NCBI GenBank assembly: GCA_902490005.1
Contig: CABUCM010000005.1
Span: 1-64,000 of the forward strand
Length of the DNA stretch: 64,000 nucleotides
DNA from: an uncultured Ruminiclostridium sp.
GTDB lineage: Bacteria; Bacillota; Clostridia; Oscillospirales; Acutalibacteraceae
Direction: 5' to 3'
Positions within the stretch are counted from its first letter, which is position 1. Every line of letters starts with the position of its first letter. The position numbers were made by a program, and so were the translations under genes. Below, one piece after another: positions 25,644 to 34,144 of this stretch. Below the pieces are notes generated by a model. That model was not told the DNA's origin. It saw only the letters and a program-made list of their open reading frames with translations, and made no database searches.

Positions 25644-27164
25644 TCAGTTTTTGACAATATGATGCTTGGCCCGCCATTCCTCCGCGGTGCCGGTATAGAA
25701 AAAGTCGTTGCTTTCCCCGCTTTTCCAGCCAGCCTTCTTGGCGACAGCACTGACAGCAAAGCACAGAGCCAAAGAGACAATCATTGCCAGGCAGGCATAC
25801 AAGGGGCCGTTGGGGGTTTTGAACCCGGAAACAGCCACCGGCACAAAGGCGGTTAAAAAGCCGCCGATCATGCCCGCCCAGGCGCCGGCCTTATTGATGC
25901 CCTTCCAATACAGGGCGATGGCGTAGGGCGCTAGGAAGGAGCCGGAAATAATTCCCCAGGAATAGGACATCATTTCCAAAATGGGCGTGGGGTAGTTTGC
26001 CACCACGTAGGAGCCTACCACAAAAAGCAGGCAGAAAATACGGGTCATTTTCGCCAGGGTTTTGTCCTTCATATTAGGCTTCAGCTTTGCCTTTACCAAA
26101 TCCATGGTCACGGTGGAGCAGGCGGTAAGGGTGATGCTGGACAGGGTGGAAACCGACGCGGAGATCAGCAGCACCAGCACGATACCGATGAGAATATTTG
26201 GCAGTCCCGCGATATTGAGCATCTGGGGGACAATAAAATCTTTTCCGCCCTGGGGCATCTCGTTGCCGAAAAACAGATGGGAAAAGGAGCCGATGAAATA
26301 GCCGCCTCCGGCCACCAGCAGGGCGAAGAAGGTGGAAATAATCACGCCCCTCTTCACTTCCTTGTCATCCCGGATGCCGTAATACTTATGTACCATCTGG
26401 GGCAGGCCCCAGGTGCCGAAGCTGGTCATTAATATGGTGGCGACGAGAGAAAGCACCATCTGGGAGTTCATAGGCGCCATCTGGTTCTGCTGCATATAAG
26501 AGACCATATTGTTCACGCCGTTCTGCAGGCCGCCTACCTGAGGGCAGATAATAATCATCGCCAGCAGGGCACTGACCCCGAACATCATAATGATGCCCTG
26601 GACAAAGTCCGCTTTCAGGGTAGCCATATAGCCTCCCAGCACCAAAACCACCGCCGAGCCCACGGCGATGAGGATCATGCACACGGTCTCGTCAATATTC
26701 AAAAGCACGGAGCACACGCTGGTCAGGCCCTTATAGACGGAAGCGGAATAAGGCAGCAGAAAAATGAAGATGACGATGCCGGAAAATATTTTCATGGCCT
26801 GGCTGTTGTACCGCATTTCAAACAGCTGGGGCATAGATTTAATCTTTAGCCTTCTGGTGCATTCCCGCGTGCGTTTCGCCAGCACCAGCCAAGCCAGCAG
26901 CGAACCGAAAATAGCGTTCCCCAGGCCCACCAATCCCGACCACAGCCCATAGCTCCAGCCGGAACTGCCAGAATAGCCGATAAACATTACCGCGGAAAAA
27001 TAAGCGGTGCCGTAAGATAAAGCCGAAATCCACGCTCCCGCGTTGCGGCCTCCCACCGTAAACGCCGCCATGCCCTTGCTGCTTTTGGAATTTAAAATTC
27101 CCACGATCAGCATAAACAGGACATAAACGGCAATGACGATCCATATGGTTGTTTCTTTGCTCAT
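25644..27164 (-). CDS. Sodium:solute symporter (SSS family)
   Basis: A 506-residue protein with about 13 membrane helices, starting MSKETTIWIVIAVYVLFMLIVGI. It shows the SSS/LeuT-fold features FTVGGRNAGAWISALSYGTAYFSAV, GGYMATLKADFVQGIIMMFG and the sodium-site region ISASVSTLSSITLTACSTV. It is related to proline/pantothenate-type carriers; the substrate is unknown. Its place before the aryl-acid operon suggests uptake of an aromatic acid or amino acid, which is inference. AAAGGAGG precedes the ATG. A 30-bp palindrome lies 20 bases before the start, pointing to specific control. Confidence 0.88.
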   Translation of the reverse strand: MSKETTIWIVIAVYVLFMLIVGILNSKSSKGMAAFTVGGRNAGAWISALSYGTAYFSAVMFIGYSGSSGWSYGLWSGLVGLGNAIFGSLLAWLVLAKRTRECTRRLKIKSMPQLFEMRYNSQAMKIFSGIVIFIFLLPYSASVYKGLTSVCSVLLNIDETVCMILIAVGSAVVLVLGGYMATLKADFVQGIIMMFGVSALLAMIIICPQVGGLQNGVNNMVSYMQQNQMAPMNSQMVLSLVATILMTSFGTWGLPQMVHKYYGIRDDKEVKRGVIISTFFALLVAGGGYFIGSFSHLFFGNEMPQGGKDFIVPQMLNIAGLPNILIGIVLVLLISASVSTLSSITLTACSTVTMDLVKAKLKPNMKDKTLAKMTRIFCLLFVVGSYVVANYPTPILEMMSYSWGIISGSFLAPYAIALYWKGINKAGAWAGMIGGFLTAFVPVAVSGFKTPNGPLYACLAMIVSLALCFAVSAVAKKAGWKSGESNDFFYTGTAEEWRAKHHIVKN

Positions 27165-27184
27165 TGCCCTTCCTCCTTTATCGC

Positions 27185-27214
27185 TTTAAAGCATCGATTA
27201 ATCGATGCTTTAAA
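27185..27214. promoter_or_regulatory. Perfect 30-bp palindrome, operator candidate
   Basis: Two 15-base arms (TTTAAAGCATCGATT and its exact complement) with no spacer, starting about five bases after the predicted transcription start of the transporter gene. There is no U-run, so it is not a terminator. It is most likely the binding site of a dimeric or tetrameric repressor encoded elsewhere. Confidence 0.7.
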
Positions 27215-27225
27215 CTACAAAAGAA

Positions 27226-27254
27226 ATTTTACCTGTTTTCACTAAAAAAATCAA
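27226..27254 (-). promoter_or_regulatory. Promoter of the transporter gene
   Basis: TTGATT, 17 bases, TAAAAT on the reverse strand, immediately upstream of the 30-bp palindrome. Confidence 0.65.
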
Positions 27255-27330
27255 GTGTTCTTTCTCATTTTCCTTTCAAATTTATTTTGTGAAGAATTTA
27301 TTAATAGTTTTCTTTAAGGCGGTTTTATGG

Positions 27331-27336
27331 TAAAAT
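27331..27336 (+). promoter_or_regulatory. Putative extended -10 of the nad operon
   Basis: TAAAAT preceded by TATGG, 77 bases before nadA. The matching -35 position (TTTTCT) is weak. Confidence 0.45.
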
Positions 27337-27407
27337 AGAGAAAATAAAGGCAATTTGCTTTAGGAAAAGGGGGATTCCTCCCCCTGGTGAAAGGGGTAAC
27401 GGCCAGT

Positions 27408-28331
27408 ATGCTGCCGAGCAACCAAGCTCTGATCGACGCGGTTTTAGAAGAGAAAAAAAAGACCAATACACTAATTCTAGCTCACACCTACCAGGCCCCC
27501 GAGGTTTTGGCGGTAGCGGATTTAACCGGCGATTCTTTCGCTTTGGCGAAAGCGGCCGAAACGTTAGAAGCGCCCAGGGCGCTTTTGTGCGGCGTTCGCT
27601 TTATGGCGGAAACCTTAAAAATACTGTCGCCGGAAAAGGAAGTCCTTCTTTCCCATCCGGACGCTGGCTGTCCTATGGCGGAGCAGATCGACCCCAGGGA
27701 GGTGGAAGCCTACCGGAAGGCTCATCCGGACCACGGGGTTTGCGCTTATGTGAACACCACCGCCCAGCTGAAGGCGCTGGCAGATGTGTGCGTCACCTCT
27801 TCCTCCGCAGTTTCCATTGTGAGAAAGCTTCCTTATCAAGATATTTTATTTTTACCTGATAAAAACCTGGGTTCTTTCGTTGCGGATGCGGTGCCGGAGA
27901 AAACCATCCATTTGATGAACGGCTACTGTCCGGTCCACAACGAAATCACCGCCCAGGATATTTTGAATATGAAAGCGGCCCATCCCAGCGCCAAGGTGGC
28001 GATCCATCCGGAATGCCCCAGAGAGGCGGTGGCCTTGGCCGACATGATTGGCTCCACTAAAGAGATTATCGACTATGTGAACACTGGGGAGGACGACATT
28101 ATTCTAGCCACCGAGCGGGGAGTCTATGACAATCTGGTCCTTCAGCATCCCAGACGGAATCTGTATCAGCTCTGCCCGGGAAAAATGACCTGCGCCGATA
28201 TGAAAAAGACCACCCTTCAGGACGTTTATGACGCCCTCACCGGCAAGGGCGGAGAAGTGATTACTTTAGACGAATCGCTCCGTCTGAAAGCCTTGGGCAG
28301 CATCACCAATATGCTGCAGTACGGGAATTAA
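27408..28331 (+). CDS. nadA: Quinolinate synthase
   Basis: A protein of about 307 residues that condenses iminoaspartate with dihydroxyacetone phosphate to quinolinate. Motifs are LAHTYQAPEV, DSFALAKAA, LCGVRFMAETLKIL, HPDAGCPMA, YVNTTAQLKA, CVTSSSA, PVHNEIT, HPECP and CPGKMTCADMKKTTL. The three cluster cysteines (in LLCGV, HPECP and LCPGK contexts) are kept. The ATG at 27408 follows AAAGGGG with rather long spacing; an in-frame GTG at 27387 is the alternative. It is the first gene of nadA-nadB-nadC, the de novo NAD pathway from aspartate. Confidence 0.95.
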   Translation: MLPSNQALIDAVLEEKKKTNTLILAHTYQAPEVLAVADLTGDSFALAKAAETLEAPRALLCGVRFMAETLKILSPEKEVLLSHPDAGCPMAEQIDPREVEAYRKAHPDHGVCAYVNTTAQLKALADVCVTSSSAVSIVRKLPYQDILFLPDKNLGSFVADAVPEKTIHLMNGYCPVHNEITAQDILNMKAAHPSAKVAIHPECPREAVALADMIGSTKEIIDYVNTGEDDIILATERGVYDNLVLQHPRRNLYQLCPGKMTCADMKKTTLQDVYDALTGKGGEVITLDESLRLKALGSITNMLQYGN

Positions 28332-28420
28332 CTAAAGGGAAGGTTTTCCGCCGTCTCGGTTTTTTGATACCTGTTTTCGTTTTTACCGCGCCGGAAGGCA
28401 AAGGTATGGGCCCAGGCGTG

Positions 28421-28700
28421 GCCTGGCGCTATCGTTACCGCCGGCAACCAGCCCCCGCGCGGGCGGTTCTGTAGAAAAGCAAAAATTCGCCCAACGCGCG
28501 GTGTGGGTCCAGGCTCAGCCTGGCGCTATCGTTACCGCCGGCAACCAGTCCCGGCGCGGGCGGTTCTGTAGAAAAGCAAAAATTCGCCCAACGCGCGGCG
28601 TGGGTCCAGGCTCAGCCTGGCGATGGGCACTGATATAAAAACGCAAAATTTACCCAATGCGCGGTACGCGTCTAGGCGCGGCCTGGCGATGGGCATCCAG
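28421..28700 (+). repeat. 97-bp tandem repeats between nadA and nadB
   Basis: Two copies of 97 bp (28421-28517 and 28518-28614) differ at only three positions. A shortened third copy (28615-28680) and the start of a fourth follow, and a decayed partial copy precedes them near 28390. Each unit contains the palindrome CCAGGCTCAGCCTGG preceded by GCGCGG. The same core occurs twice between argG and argH (55774-55903). The 399-base gap holds no gene; a 66-codon frame on the - strand merely translates the repeats. Confidence 0.88.
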
Positions 28701-28730
28701 GCTATGCCTGGAGAAAGGGGAATTAAAATC

Positions 28731-30203
28731 ATGCCCCAAAATCAAAATTATGACGTTATCATTGTAGGGGCCGGCGCCGCCGGCCTTTACGCCGCTTTAA
28801 ACCTTCCCAAAGAGGCGAATATCCTGCTGCTTTCCAAAAAAGAGCTGACGCTTTCCAACAGCTCTTTGGCCCAGGGCGGCGTCGCTTCTGTGGTTTATCG
28901 GGAAAACGACGACCCGGAGTTGCATTTTCAGGATACCCTGGTGGCAGGCAAGCACCGGAACAATCCCGAAGCGGTGCGGGTTCTGGTTAACGAAGGCCCG
29001 CGGGACGTGCTGAACATCCAGCGCCTGGGGGTGGATTTTGATTTGACCCAGGACGGTAAAATCCAAATGACTTTGGAGGCGGGCCATTCCCGTCACCGGA
29101 TCGCCCACCACAAGGATTCCACCGGCAAGGAAATTGTGGATAAGCTTTTATCCCGGGTGAAAAAGCTGTCTAATGTTACCATTCTGGAAAACGCCTTATT
29201 GTTTGCTCTGAAACAAGCGGAAAACGGCTTTTACGCGGGCATTCAACATAACGGAAACGCCTTTTACGCCGGCGCGGCCTATGTGCTGCTGGCTACCGGC
29301 GGCATCGGGCGTATCTATCAATACACCACCAATTCCGCCATCGCCACCGGCGACGGCATCATGTTCTCCTATGAGCTGGGGGCTGAAATCAAGCATTTAA
29401 GCTGGATCCAGTTCCACCCAACCGCCTTTGCCGCGGAAAAGGATCGGGAACGATTCCTGATCTCTGAGGCGGTCCGGGGCGAGGGCGCTCATCTTCTGAA
29501 CTGCTACGGCAACCATTTCACTTCTAAATATGACCCCCGGGGGGATCTGGCCCCCAGGGACGTGGTATCCAACGCCATCATGCAGGAAATGGCTGTCACT
29601 GGCAGCGACCGTTTTTATTTGGATATCACCTATAAGGACCCGGAATTCTTGAAAAACCGCTTCCCTATGATTTATGAACGGTGCCTCACGGAAGGGATCG
29701 ACATCACCAGCGACTGGATTCCCGTGTTCCCCTGCCAGCACTATCTTATGGGGGGCGTCAACGTGGACCTGAACGCCCGCACCCGGGTTCCCCGGCTTTA
29801 CGCGGCGGGGGAATGCTCCCATACCGGCGTTCACGGCAAAAACCGGCTGGCCAGCAATTCCCTTTTAGAGGCCCTGGTGTTCGGCCGCAGGGCGGCCCAG
29901 GATATTTCCGCCCAGCTGAAATCCGGGCGGGCGCCTTTGGGGCCCGCTCCCCAAACAGAATCTCTCGCCGGCAAGCCCCTGCACCACGGCTACCGTACAA
30001 AGATCCGGGAGATCCTGCAGAAGGCTTACTTTGTCATTCCAAAGCCCGAGGCCTTTGCCGAGGGCCTGAAGACCGTCAACGAAATACTCCAGGAGCTGGA
30101 AACCGGCGGCTATGCCGTGAACCAGGATTTTGTGGAAGCCAAAAGCGCCGCGGTATGCGCGAAAATTATTTTAAGCGAGGTTTTACAGGAAAATGATGCT
30201 TAA
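28731..30203 (+). CDS. nadB: L-aspartate oxidase
   Basis: A 490-residue flavoprotein oxidising L-aspartate to iminoaspartate for NadA. It has the FAD fold VIIVGAGAAGLYAALNL, NSSLAQGGVASV, the active-site region AGHSRHRIAHHKDSTG, LATGGIGRIYQYTTN, IQFHPTAF and CSHTGVHGKNRLASNSLLEALVFGRRAA. The start at 28731 is chosen because the flavin-binding strand begins there; AAAGGGG lies ten bases upstream. The frame is open upstream only through the repeat array. In anaerobes fumarate or another acceptor replaces oxygen. It overlaps nadC by 11 bases. Confidence 0.95.
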   Translation: MPQNQNYDVIIVGAGAAGLYAALNLPKEANILLLSKKELTLSNSSLAQGGVASVVYRENDDPELHFQDTLVAGKHRNNPEAVRVLVNEGPRDVLNIQRLGVDFDLTQDGKIQMTLEAGHSRHRIAHHKDSTGKEIVDKLLSRVKKLSNVTILENALLFALKQAENGFYAGIQHNGNAFYAGAAYVLLATGGIGRIYQYTTNSAIATGDGIMFSYELGAEIKHLSWIQFHPTAFAAEKDRERFLISEAVRGEGAHLLNCYGNHFTSKYDPRGDLAPRDVVSNAIMQEMAVTGSDRFYLDITYKDPEFLKNRFPMIYERCLTEGIDITSDWIPVFPCQHYLMGGVNVDLNARTRVPRLYAAGECSHTGVHGKNRLASNSLLEALVFGRRAAQDISAQLKSGRAPLGPAPQTESLAGKPLHHGYRTKIREILQKAYFVIPKPEAFAEGLKTVNEILQELETGGYAVNQDFVEAKSAAVCAKIILSEVLQENDA

Positions 30204-31032
30204 TTCTTTTTATGTGGACGATATCATCAAGCGGGCGATCCAGGAGGATATTAACTATCTGGATGTCACCTCTGACTATCTTTTGCCAGCCAGCCAAACC
30301 GGCGCCGCGAAATTTATCGCCAAGGCCGACGGCGTGCTTTGCGGCCTGGACGTGGCGTTTCGGGTATTTCAGCTATTAGATTCCACTTTTTCCGCCAAGG
30401 CCTACAAGTCCGACGGCGACTCGGTGCGAAAGGGCGACTTGATCGCCGAGTTCTCCGGCAACGCCCGGCAGCTGCTGAAGGGGGAGCGCACCGCCCTGAA
30501 CCTTTTACAGCACATGTCCGGCATCGCCACTGCCACCGCCCAGGCCGTGGCCCTTACCAAGGGCACCCGGGCTTCCATCGCGGATACCCGGAAAACCCTG
30601 CCCGGGCTGCGGGCCCTGCAAAAATACGCCGTGACCGTAGGCGGCGGCAGAAACCACCGCTTTAATTTATCCGACGCCGCCATGCTGAAGGATAACCACA
30701 TCGACGCCGGGGGCGGCATCACCAGCGCCATCGGCAAGCTGCGGGAAAAGGTGGGCCACATGACCAAAATCGAGGTGGAGACCCGTAACCTGGATGAACT
30801 GCGGGAGGCGCTGGACGCCGGCGCCGACATTATCATGCTGGACAACATGACGGTGGAGCAGATGGCCGAGGCGGTTAAAATCACCGGCGGCAAAGCCTTG
30901 CTGGAGGCCTCCGGCAACATCACCGCCGAGACCATTCAAGCCGTCGCGGCCACTGGCGTGGATATCATTTCCATCGGCGCCCTGACCCACTCGGTGAAAG
31001 CCTTTGATATCTCTATGAAAATCGCGCTGTAA
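30193..31032 (+). CDS. nadC: Nicotinate-nucleotide pyrophosphorylase (carboxylating)
   Basis: A 279-residue enzyme turning quinolinate and PRPP into nicotinate mononucleotide. Motifs are EDINYLDVTSDYL, GERTALNLLQHMSGIAT, DTRKTLPGLRALQKYAV, GGGRNHRFNLSDAAMLKDNHI, IEVETRNLDELREAL, DIIMLDNM and ISIGALTHSVKAFDISM. The start is at one of two adjacent ATG codons (30193 or 30196) inside the end of nadB. A strong terminator follows, so nadABC is one operon. Confidence 0.96.
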   Translation: MMLNSFYVDDIIKRAIQEDINYLDVTSDYLLPASQTGAAKFIAKADGVLCGLDVAFRVFQLLDSTFSAKAYKSDGDSVRKGDLIAEFSGNARQLLKGERTALNLLQHMSGIATATAQAVALTKGTRASIADTRKTLPGLRALQKYAVTVGGGRNHRFNLSDAAMLKDNHIDAGGGITSAIGKLREKVGHMTKIEVETRNLDELREALDAGADIIMLDNMTVEQMAEAVKITGGKALLEASGNITAETIQAVAATGVDIISIGALTHSVKAFDISMKIAL

Positions 31033-31040
31033 CGCAAGCA

Positions 31041-31070
31041 AAGCCCCGCCGAAAACGGCGGGGCTTTTAT
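31041..31070 (+). terminator. Intrinsic terminator of nadABC
   Basis: Stem AAGCCCCGCCG/CGGCGGGGCTT with an AAAA loop and a following T-run, starting nine bases after the nadC stop. Confidence 0.93.
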
Positions 31071-31337
31071 ATTGTACGCTTAAGTAAGAGAAAACCCCCG
31101 GTTCTGCCGAGAGCGGTAAAAACGCTACAGCAAAAGGCTTCCCCTAGGGAAGCTATCGCCAAAGGCGGTGAAAAAAGCAATCCCGCGATATCATAAAGGG
31201 AAATATTGTGGGGCGCTGCCGGTTTACCAGCGGCGGCACCTGTATCTCGATGATAATATTCCAGCGCCTATTGCGGGGCATCTCACCGCTTTCGCGGCGG
31301 TTTGATTTTCACCCGGCGCGGTTTTAGCCAGCCTAAA
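31071..31337. other. Gene-free stretch with short inverted repeats
   Basis: No gene is supported here. I see several small dyads (CTTCCCCTAGGGAAG, ACCGC-TTTC-GCGGCGGT, CGCTG...CAGCG) that recall degenerate repeat elements, but not the 97-bp family in recognisable form. No promoter or ribosome site stands out. Confidence 0.45.
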
Positions 31338-31374
31338 AGAAGGCCAAGCCCTGGGAAAACAGGCTTGGCCTTCT
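31338..31374. terminator. Intrinsic terminator after the VOC gene
   Basis: A 13-bp stem AGAAGGCCAAGCC/GGCTTGGCCTTCT with an 11-base loop. On the reverse strand it is followed by TTTT. Confidence 0.82.
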
Positions 31375-31378
31375 GAGG

Positions 31379-31846
31379 TCACCGCAGACAGGCGTTGACA
31401 TACTTTACCGGTACGTCCATCCGCTTTGCGATATCTTCCGCCGCCATACCGGAATCTAAAAACCTTCTGCACACCGCCTTCATAGATTCCCCGATTTCCA
31501 CAATGTGAAGATCCGGGTCGTACAGGCGGACCGCCCTCTGTCCCCAAGGGTGTTCCTTCACCGGATGGACATAACGGATGGCGTCCAGCTTTTCCAAATC
31601 CTCAATAAAACCGTCGAAATCCTCCGCTTCAAAATAAAGCTCCATATCGTTGCCGCCGAAGGTTATTTCTTCTTGGCTTTTTTCCAAAAACCCCGCCCAG
31701 CTTTCCTTGGTTTGCAGGCTGAGGCCGCCGGTTAGGGTGACGTTGGCGCCGAAGTCCAGGGTCACCCGCAAGCCAAAGACCTCCCGATAAAACTTTTTGG
31801 ACGCTTCCAGGTCGGATACTACCAGCAACGGGCCTTGTATTTTCAT
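31379..31846 (-). CDS. VOC-fold protein with a C-terminal helix-turn-helix-like tail
   Basis: A 155-residue vicinal-oxygen-chelate (glyoxalase/dioxygenase-type) protein: LLVVSDLEASKKFYREVFGL, then MELYFEAEDFDGFIEDLE and WGQRAVRLYDPDLHIVEIGES. After the domain (about 1-120) the last 35 residues, MKAVCRRFLDSGMAAEDIAKRM and on, look like a helix-turn-helix. VOC members include glyoxalases, antibiotic-binding proteins and isomerases, so the function is open. GGAGG precedes the ATG. It lies between nadC and the phage-like block without being part of either. Confidence 0.75.
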   Translation of the reverse strand: MKIQGPLLVVSDLEASKKFYREVFGLRVTLDFGANVTLTGGLSLQTKESWAGFLEKSQEEITFGGNDMELYFEAEDFDGFIEDLEKLDAIRYVHPVKEHPWGQRAVRLYDPDLHIVEIGESMKAVCRRFLDSGMAAEDIAKRMDVPVKYVNACLR

Positions 31847-32009
31847 ATCATACCTCCGCTAAAATTTATATTTCTATCGTTTTTCCTTTTGTAATAATTT
31901 TATCTTACACAATGCGGGCTTGAAACGCAAGTAAAAACAAAGACGGTTCCCGTCAGGCAAAGCGTGAAAACAGCTTTCACAGCGCCGCCCTTGGGAAACG
32001 TCCTTATTT

Positions 32010-32480
32010 TTATTTTACCGCCAGATAAAAATACTGGCCGTTTCTCAGATTCAGATTATGAAACAGCTTTCCCGTTACCTCTCCGGTGGTTTGCTTTACC
32101 GTCAGCTTATTTCCCTGCAGGGAAACCGCGGCGGTGCACAGCCCGGGAGACGCGAACCCGGCGTTGCACAAGGTATAGTCTCCATCCGCCACATATTCGC
32201 TGAACGCCCTGGTCTGATAAAACACAAACACGAACTTGGGCACAAAGGGCAGGATAAAGCTTGTCTCGGCCTCCCCGTTGCCGGCGTAGCTGTCTATCAA
32301 ATATGGGGCGTCGAATTTTTCCCGGTCCGCGGCGGAAAGGTGGGCCACCGCGTCCTGAAGATGGCCGCCGATTACGCTGTCTAAAATTAAATTATCCTCT
32401 GTAAAATCGCTTCTCATGGGCTTATCGGTGCCCAGCCAGTTGTTCAGGTTCAATTCCGGCGTTTTATTGCTTGTGGGCAT
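32010..32480 (-). CDS. Short phage tail-fibre-like protein
   Basis: A 156-residue protein starting MPTSNKTPELNLNNWLGTDK. Its first 50 residues (LNNWLGTDKPMRSDFTEDN, then HLSAADREKFDAPY) look like the particle-attachment end of Gram-positive phage tail fibres such as XkdV. A long receptor-binding shaft is missing. The remainder (SFILPFVPKFVFVFY, and so on) may be a compact beta-rich head. It sits at the XkdV position, last in the locus, with AAAGGAGG before the ATG. The assignment is by position and N-terminal pattern. Confidence 0.6.
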   Translation of the reverse strand: MPTSNKTPELNLNNWLGTDKPMRSDFTEDNLILDSVIGGHLQDAVAHLSAADREKFDAPYLIDSYAGNGEAETSFILPFVPKFVFVFYQTRAFSEYVADGDYTLCNAGFASPGLCTAAVSLQGNKLTVKQTTGEVTGKLFHNLNLRNGQYFYLAVK

Positions 32481-32495
32481 AAATATATCCTCCTT

Positions 32496-33068
32496 TTATC
32501 CAGGGCTATAGGCGTCGATTTCTTCCCAGCTCATAGCGGCGGCGTCCATCTCGTTGAAGGTTTTTCCCAGGCTGTCGATTTTGTTCCAATCCAGGGTTCT
32601 GAAATCGAACACCGCCTGCAAATGGCACGGCAAAAACTCACCGGCCGCTTTCTGAATTTCCTCCTGGCCCTGAAAATCCTCCAGAAAGTCAAAGCAATTG
32701 ATATAAATCGTAGCCCCGTCCAGGTTTTCCTTTACCGTAGCCCGCAGTCCGCAGGCCACCAGCGCCCGTTCCAAATCCGCCCGGGTGTTGTTCCGGTTAT
32801 TGATGGCGCCCCGGTAAAGAAGCATTTCTCTTCGCTCCTGCAGGGGCAGCAGGGCTTTCGGCTTTCCGTAAATTTTTTCCCGCTTGGAAACGCCCTCCCC
32901 CTGGGCGGTTTGGATAAACGCCTCCCGCTCCAGTTCATCCAAGCCCTCCTCCAGCAGGTCCAGGCCGGCGGCATAGGCGGCAAGCTCCGCGTATACCAGC
33001 GAGCCTTCATCCAGCCGGTAAATCCCCAAAGGGCGCAGGGCGTCTCTTAACGCTTGCAGTCTGCTCAT
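32496..33068 (-). CDS. Phage tail protein, XkdU-like (DUF2313)
   Basis: A 190-residue protein beginning MSRLQALRDALRPLGIYRLD, with GLDLLEEGLDELEREAFIQTAQGEGVSKREKIYG, typical of the YmfQ/XkdU family that closes the baseplate next to gpJ-like proteins. Its start overlaps the end of the baseplate J gene (ATGA). The C-terminal part (about 110-190) probably contacts the fibre. Confidence 0.78.
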   Translation of the reverse strand: MSRLQALRDALRPLGIYRLDEGSLVYAELAAYAAGLDLLEEGLDELEREAFIQTAQGEGVSKREKIYGKPKALLPLQERREMLLYRGAINNRNNTRADLERALVACGLRATVKENLDGATIYINCFDFLEDFQGQEEIQKAAGEFLPCHLQAVFDFRTLDWNKIDSLGKTFNEMDAAAMSWEEIDAYSPG

Positions 33069-34144
33069 CCATTTTCCTCCGTTTGGGGAGAAGTTCCAAT
33101 AGTGCCCGCCACCGCCAGCTGATTTTCCTGTATGGCTACGTCATGGCACAGCAAGGGCTCCGGCCAGGCTTTCTCTACCCCTTCGACACCATAAACCACC
33201 GCGGTGGCTTTGGTCATGTACACTGATTCGCCGATGGAAAGGCCCGCCATATAGTCCCGCAACGCCTGTTCCGCCAGCGGCTTCAATTCAGAATAATCAT
33301 AGCCCGCTTTCGGAACGAGATACAATATGATATCCACCGAAACCTTTTGGGCCCCTTGCACTTGGACATCCACATTGATTTCCTTCACGGCGTTCAGGTC
33401 GTTTTGAATCCGCGTGATTAAATCACTGCCGGGGACATCTCCCTTGGAAGCCACATACACATCCACAGTGCCCGCGCCCCGGGCCCGGGGTGACACGGAC
33501 GCGGAGTACACCCCGTCGTATTGCAGGGCAAACTCCCGGTAAAACGCGCTGTTGGTGCCGTTGGGGATGTTCCTGTAGCTTTCCAGGATCCGTTCCCGAA
33601 GCTCCTGGTCGGTTTCCCCATCGGCCCCGCCGGTGAAAGCACCGCGGTTGGTCACCGCCGTAACCCCGGGAGGCGGCGTCACCAGCACCTTGACCGTGCC
33701 AGCCGCCGCGTTGGCGCCGGCGCCTCCCTCCTCGGAAGCCGCCGGGACCGAAACGGAAAAATCTCCCGCCTTGAGAATCCCTTTCCGTGTGGTGAGAAAC
33801 CGTTGCCCTCCCTCCTGGGAGGTGGCGCACACGGTGCCCTCTGGAATGGTCACGTCATACAGAAGAGCGGCCTCCCGGGAAAACTCCAGCATTCCCTGGG
33901 AGCGAACGGCGCTTTTCCTTTGGATTCCCCGCTGCTGGGCGTGATAGTCAAGCTGGCTGCCTTGCGCCGTTTGGGGAAACACCTGGCGCTGGAGCCAGTC
34001 TAAATTAGTGTAAGCGGAAAAGATCTCCCCAGCCAGCACCTTCAGCCGGATGCCGATGTCCGAGGCGTCGTCCGCCTGAAAACCGGCAAGCTCCTGGAAC
34101 CGGCCCTGCATTCTGCTCAAAATAGATTCATAGGTTTCGCTCAT
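33065..34144 (-). CDS. Baseplate J-like protein (XkdT-like)
   Basis: A 359-residue protein of the Mu gp47/PBSX XkdT family. It shows GSQLDYHAQQRGIQRKSAV near the N-terminus and GAGANAAAGTVKVLVTPPPGVTAVTN in the middle. GGADGETDQELRERILESYRNIPNGTNSAFYREFAL is the family hallmark. It forms the wedge ring of a contractile-tail baseplate. It is coupled at both ends by four-base overlaps. Confidence 0.93.
   Translation of the reverse strand: MSETYESILSRMQGRFQELAGFQADDASDIGIRLKVLAGEIFSAYTNLDWLQRQVFPQTAQGSQLDYHAQQRGIQRKSAVRSQGMLEFSREAALLYDVTIPEGTVCATSQEGGQRFLTTRKGILKAGDFSVSVPAASEEGGAGANAAAGTVKVLVTPPPGVTAVTNRGAFTGGADGETDQELRERILESYRNIPNGTNSAFYREFALQYDGVYSASVSPRARGAGTVDVYVASKGDVPGSDLITRIQNDLNAVKEINVDVQVQGAQKVSVDIILYLVPKAGYDYSELKPLAEQALRDYMAGLSIGESVYMTKATAVVYGVEGVEKAWPEPLLCHDVAIQENQLAVAGTIGTSPQTEENG

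Noticed and set aside
25280..25780. N-terminal extension of the second PaaK protein up to 602 residues
   Set aside because: The extension reads through a terminator, two promoters and a hairpin RNA; the PaaK homology begins at the TTG at 25279.
28421..28700. CRISPR array
   Set aside because: The repeat unit is 97 bp, copies are adjacent without unique spacers, and no cas genes are present.
28532..28732. 66-codon frame on the - strand between nadA and nadB
   Set aside because: It is a translation of the tandem repeats, with no ribosome site or family resemblance.
31071..32009. Phage attachment site or integrase remnant at the downstream edge of the phage-like locus
   Set aside because: No tRNA, no direct repeat matching 44531-44720 and no integrase fragment could be found by eye.
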